NCBI GenBank assembly: GCA_045579195.1
Contig: JAZNLR010000125.1
Location: forward strand, 1 to 24,074
Reading direction: 5' to 3'
DNA length: 24,074 nt
Source: JAZNLR01 sp045579195
GTDB taxonomy: Bacteria; Bacillota; Clostridia; Christensenellales; CAMQZB01
Shown here: piece by piece, positions 21,792-24,074 of the stretch
Numbering within the stretch: position 1 is the stretch's first letter
Layout: every line of letters begins with the position of its first letter
Position numbers and translations under genes: made by a program
The notes under the pieces: generated by a model
Databases searched by the model: none
What the model was told of the DNA's origin: nothing
The model's input: only the letters and a program-made list of their open reading frames with translations

Positions 21792-24003
21792 GGTATGTTC
21801 TCGAAATGACCTCAAGTTGCTGTTCCTTTGAAAGTTTGACAAAATGCACGGCATAACCCGAAACTCGGATGGTCAAGTTCGGATAAAGCTCGGGATGTTC
21901 ATATGCCTCAATGAGCTGTGCTCTGTTGATGACGTTCACGTTGAGGTGATGTGCGTTCTGCGCGAAATATCCGTTCATCAGCGCGACGAGGTTGTCGATG
22001 CGGTCCTCCTCATTCTTACCAAGCGTGGACGGCGTGATGGTGAACGTGTTGCTAATGCCGTCGCGGCAGGATGCATAAGGAAGCTTTGCAACCGAGTTGA
22101 GCGCGCAGAGAGCGCCATTCTCCTCTCTTCCGTTCATCGGGTTTGCTCCGGGTGCAAACGGCGCTCCTGCCTTTCTTCCGTCCGGAGTTGCTCCCGTTTT
22201 CTTTCCATACACCACGTTGGATGTGATCGTGAGAACAGAAAGGGTATGCTGTGCGCCGCGATATGCCGGCGTCTTTTTCAATTCCTGTTCAAAGAGTTGA
22301 AGCTGTTCCACGGCAATCGGATCCACGCGATCATCATCGTTGCCATACTTCGGGAACTCCCCTTCAATTTCAAAATCAATGAAAATGCCGCGCTCATCAC
22401 GAATTCCACGAACCTTTGCAAAACGAATCGCGGAAAGCGAATCAGTGAGAACGGAAAGCCCTGCAACGCCAAATGCCATAAAGCGGTGGACATCCGTATC
22501 GTGCAACGCCATCTGCGTCTTCTCGTATGCATACTTATCGTGAACACAGTGAATAACGTTCAGCGTGTTGACGTAAAGCTTGCAAAGCCACGCACGATAA
22601 AAGTCAAGGCGGCGAATGACTTCGTCGTAGTCGAGCACATCTCCCTCATACGGCGACATTTCAGGTGCGATCTGCATGCCGCTCTTCTCTTCCTTTCCGC
22701 CGTTAAGCGCAAGCAACAAAAGCTTCGGCAAGTTGCAACGTGCTCCAAAGAACTGCATCTGTTTCCCGACCTTCATTGCAGAAACGCAACAAGCAATCGC
22801 ATAGTCATCCCCATACAGCGGGCGCATAACGTCATCGTTTTCGTACTGTATGGAATCGGTGTCGCATGAAACCTTTGCGCAGAAACGTTTGAACTCCTCG
22901 GGCAAGTCTTTCGACCAAAGCACCGTCAAGTTAGGCTCGGGCGCAGAACCGAGATTATAAAGAGTCTGCAGGATACGGAAAGAAGTCTTGGAAACCAACG
23001 TTCTTCCGTCCTCTCCCATTCCTCCGACGCTCTCGGTGATCCACACAGGATCCCCACCAAACAGCTCGTTGTATTCGGGCGTTCTCAAGTGACGAATCGC
23101 GCGAAGATGGAGAACGAAGTCATCCACGATCTCCTGAACGCCGCTTTCATCCAGCGTTCCCTCTTTCAAATCGCGCTCAAAATAGATGTCAAAGAAGGTG
23201 CTGACGCGCCCCAAACTCATTGCCGCACCGTTTTGCTCCTTGTTTGCCGCAAGGTACGCAAAGTATGTCCACTGCACAGCTTCTTTTGCGTTTTCCGCAG
23301 GACGACCGATATCGTATCCATACAGTTTTGCCATTTCCTTGAGTCTTCCAAGGAAGGTAATCTGTTGAAACAATTCTTCGGAGAGCTTGACCGTTTCCGC
23401 GTTCATCTCTCTTCCGACGATTGCTTTATCCTTCTTTTTTTCTTCGATCAAACGATCTACGCCGTAGAGCGCAACGCGTCTGTAATCTCCGATGATGCGC
23501 CCTCTGCCATATGCATCAGGAAGCCCCGTGATCAACCCGACGTGACGTGCCGCCTTCATCTCGTCCGTATAGACGCGGAAGACGCCGTCGTTGTGCGTCG
23601 TGCGGTACTTAAACTCGTTCTGAACGTTTTCGGACAACTCGTACCCATACGCCGCGCAGGCAGAGCGCACCATGCGCATTCCCCCAAACGGATTCACCCC
23701 GCGCTTCAACGGCGCATCCGTCTGCAAGCCGACAATGATTTCACTTTCGCGATCGATATATCCGGGAGCATACGACAAGAGGGAGGAAACCGTGCTGGTG
23801 TCCACATCCAAAACGCCCCCTTTCTTGCGCTCTTCTTCACAAAGCTTTTCGAAGATGGCGCGGATGCGCTCCGTGCGCTCCGTTCTTCCCTTCAAGAACG
23901 AGCCATCCCCTTCGTACGATGCGTAATTCTGCTGAATGAATGCGCGAACGTCAATGCTCTCTTTCCAATTTTCCCCTTGAAATCCTCTCCAAGCCACTTC
24001 CAT
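21778..24003 (-). CDS. pflB: Formate acetyltransferase (pyruvate formate-lyase)
   Basis: 741 residues, the normal length. It cleaves pyruvate with CoA to acetyl-CoA and formate by glycyl-radical chemistry in the cytosol. The adjacent catalytic cysteines are Cys405-Cys406 in YAIACCVSAM, and the glycyl radical is Gly716 in IRVSGYAVHF near the C-terminus. Family landmarks include GLPDAYGRGRIIGDYRRVALYG and GGMRMV. The paired Cys-Cys and the linked activase support true PFL rather than a diol dehydratase or another glycyl radical enzyme. ATG is preceded by AAGGAG about 10 bases upstream. It is the first gene of pflB-pflA; the promoter is probably outside the window. Confidence 0.97.
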   Translation of the reverse strand: MEVAWRGFQGENWKESIDVRAFIQQNYASYEGDGSFLKGRTERTERIRAIFEKLCEEERKKGGVLDVDTSTVSSLLSYAPGYIDRESEIIVGLQTDAPLKRGVNPFGGMRMVRSACAAYGYELSENVQNEFKYRTTHNDGVFRVYTDEMKAARHVGLITGLPDAYGRGRIIGDYRRVALYGVDRLIEEKKKDKAIVGREMNAETVKLSEELFQQITFLGRLKEMAKLYGYDIGRPAENAKEAVQWTYFAYLAANKEQNGAAMSLGRVSTFFDIYFERDLKEGTLDESGVQEIVDDFVLHLRAIRHLRTPEYNELFGGDPVWITESVGGMGEDGRTLVSKTSFRILQTLYNLGSAPEPNLTVLWSKDLPEEFKRFCAKVSCDTDSIQYENDDVMRPLYGDDYAIACCVSAMKVGKQMQFFGARCNLPKLLLLALNGGKEEKSGMQIAPEMSPYEGDVLDYDEVIRRLDFYRAWLCKLYVNTLNVIHCVHDKYAYEKTQMALHDTDVHRFMAFGVAGLSVLTDSLSAIRFAKVRGIRDERGIFIDFEIEGEFPKYGNDDDRVDPIAVEQLQLFEQELKKTPAYRGAQHTLSVLTITSNVVYGKKTGATPDGRKAGAPFAPGANPMNGREENGALCALNSVAKLPYASCRDGISNTFTITPSTLGKNEEDRIDNLVALMNGYFAQNAHHLNVNVINRAQLIEAYEHPELYPNLTIRVSGYAVHFVKLSKEQQLEVISRTYHEKL

Positions 24004-24032
24004 TTTTCCTTTCTCCTTCTGAAAAATAAAAA

Positions 24033-24065
24033 AAACTGAGCAATCCGAATCTTACGTTTCAGTTT
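24033..24065 (-). promoter_or_regulatory. Possible terminator or attenuator just upstream of pflB
   Basis: On the minus strand AAACTGA (24065-24059) and TCAGTTT (24039-24033) can pair around a 19-base loop, followed by TTTTTATTTTTC and then the pflB ribosome binding site. The stem is short and AT-rich. It could terminate an upstream gene or regulate pflB; the window edge prevents a decision. Confidence 0.35.
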
Positions 24066-24074
24066 GCCCAGGCG

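Noticed and set aside
23089..24039. 316-codon plus-strand frame opposite pflB, with a similar one at 21844-22869
   Set aside because: Both are antisense to pflB coding sequence, lack ribosome binding sites and have no family features.
24020..24074. Possible tRNA or riboswitch remnant at the right edge
   Set aside because: No T-loop consensus, acceptor stem or known riboswitch core is visible in the short stretch available.

Overview
The window looks like a piece of chromosome from a strictly anaerobic, fermentative Bacillota, probably a gut-type clostridial lineage. The evidence is the Firmicutes-style block ecfA1-ecfA2-ecfT-truA-rplM-rpsI, a 1195-residue single-chain pyruvate:ferredoxin oxidoreductase, a pyruvate formate-lyase/activase pair, a one-component iron-sulfur serine dehydratase, rubrerythrin, strong GGAGG ribosome binding sites and near-consensus sigma-A promoters. 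No phage, transposon, CRISPR, rRNA or tRNA was seen. Genes are tightly packed, and most transcription units end in clear intrinsic terminators.

Layout. 1-2015: the 3' part of a beta-propeller-like gene (+) faces a related lipoprotein gene (-) across a shared palindromic terminator. 2165-3732 (-): rubrerythrin, then a PnuC-type vitamin transporter whose leader folds into a terminator-like hairpin directly before the ribosome binding site. 3754-8263 (-): rplM-rpsI with its own promoter and a long leader, preceded by the ECF energising module (EcfA1, EcfA2, EcfT) with truA. 8431-12189 (+): the highly biased nifJ gene. 12201-14465 (-): a zinc-dependent phospholipase C-like protein followed by L-serine dehydratase. 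14509-17051 (-): mscL coupled to an ABC-F ATPase. 17181-18353 (+): a sialidase-fold (BNR) protein without a signal peptide. 18358-21081 (-): an ArsR/SmtB-type repressor with its operator, and a Zn/Cd-type P1B ATPase carrying five 11-residue His/Cys repeats. 21085-24065 (-): pflB-pflA.

How the genes work together. PFOR, PFL and serine dehydratase all act around pyruvate: serine is deaminated to pyruvate, which is cleaved oxidatively to acetyl-CoA, CO2 and reduced ferredoxin or non-oxidatively to acetyl-CoA and formate. The ECF module and the PnuC-like protein point to vitamin scavenging. The metal pump and its repressor form a self-contained metal-resistance unit.

Most of the window is ordinary housekeeping and metabolism. 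The items most worth a second look are the unassigned pnuC leader, the metal-binding tandem repeat in the P-type ATPase with its near-perfect operator, the long rplM leader, and the pair of facing propeller genes.
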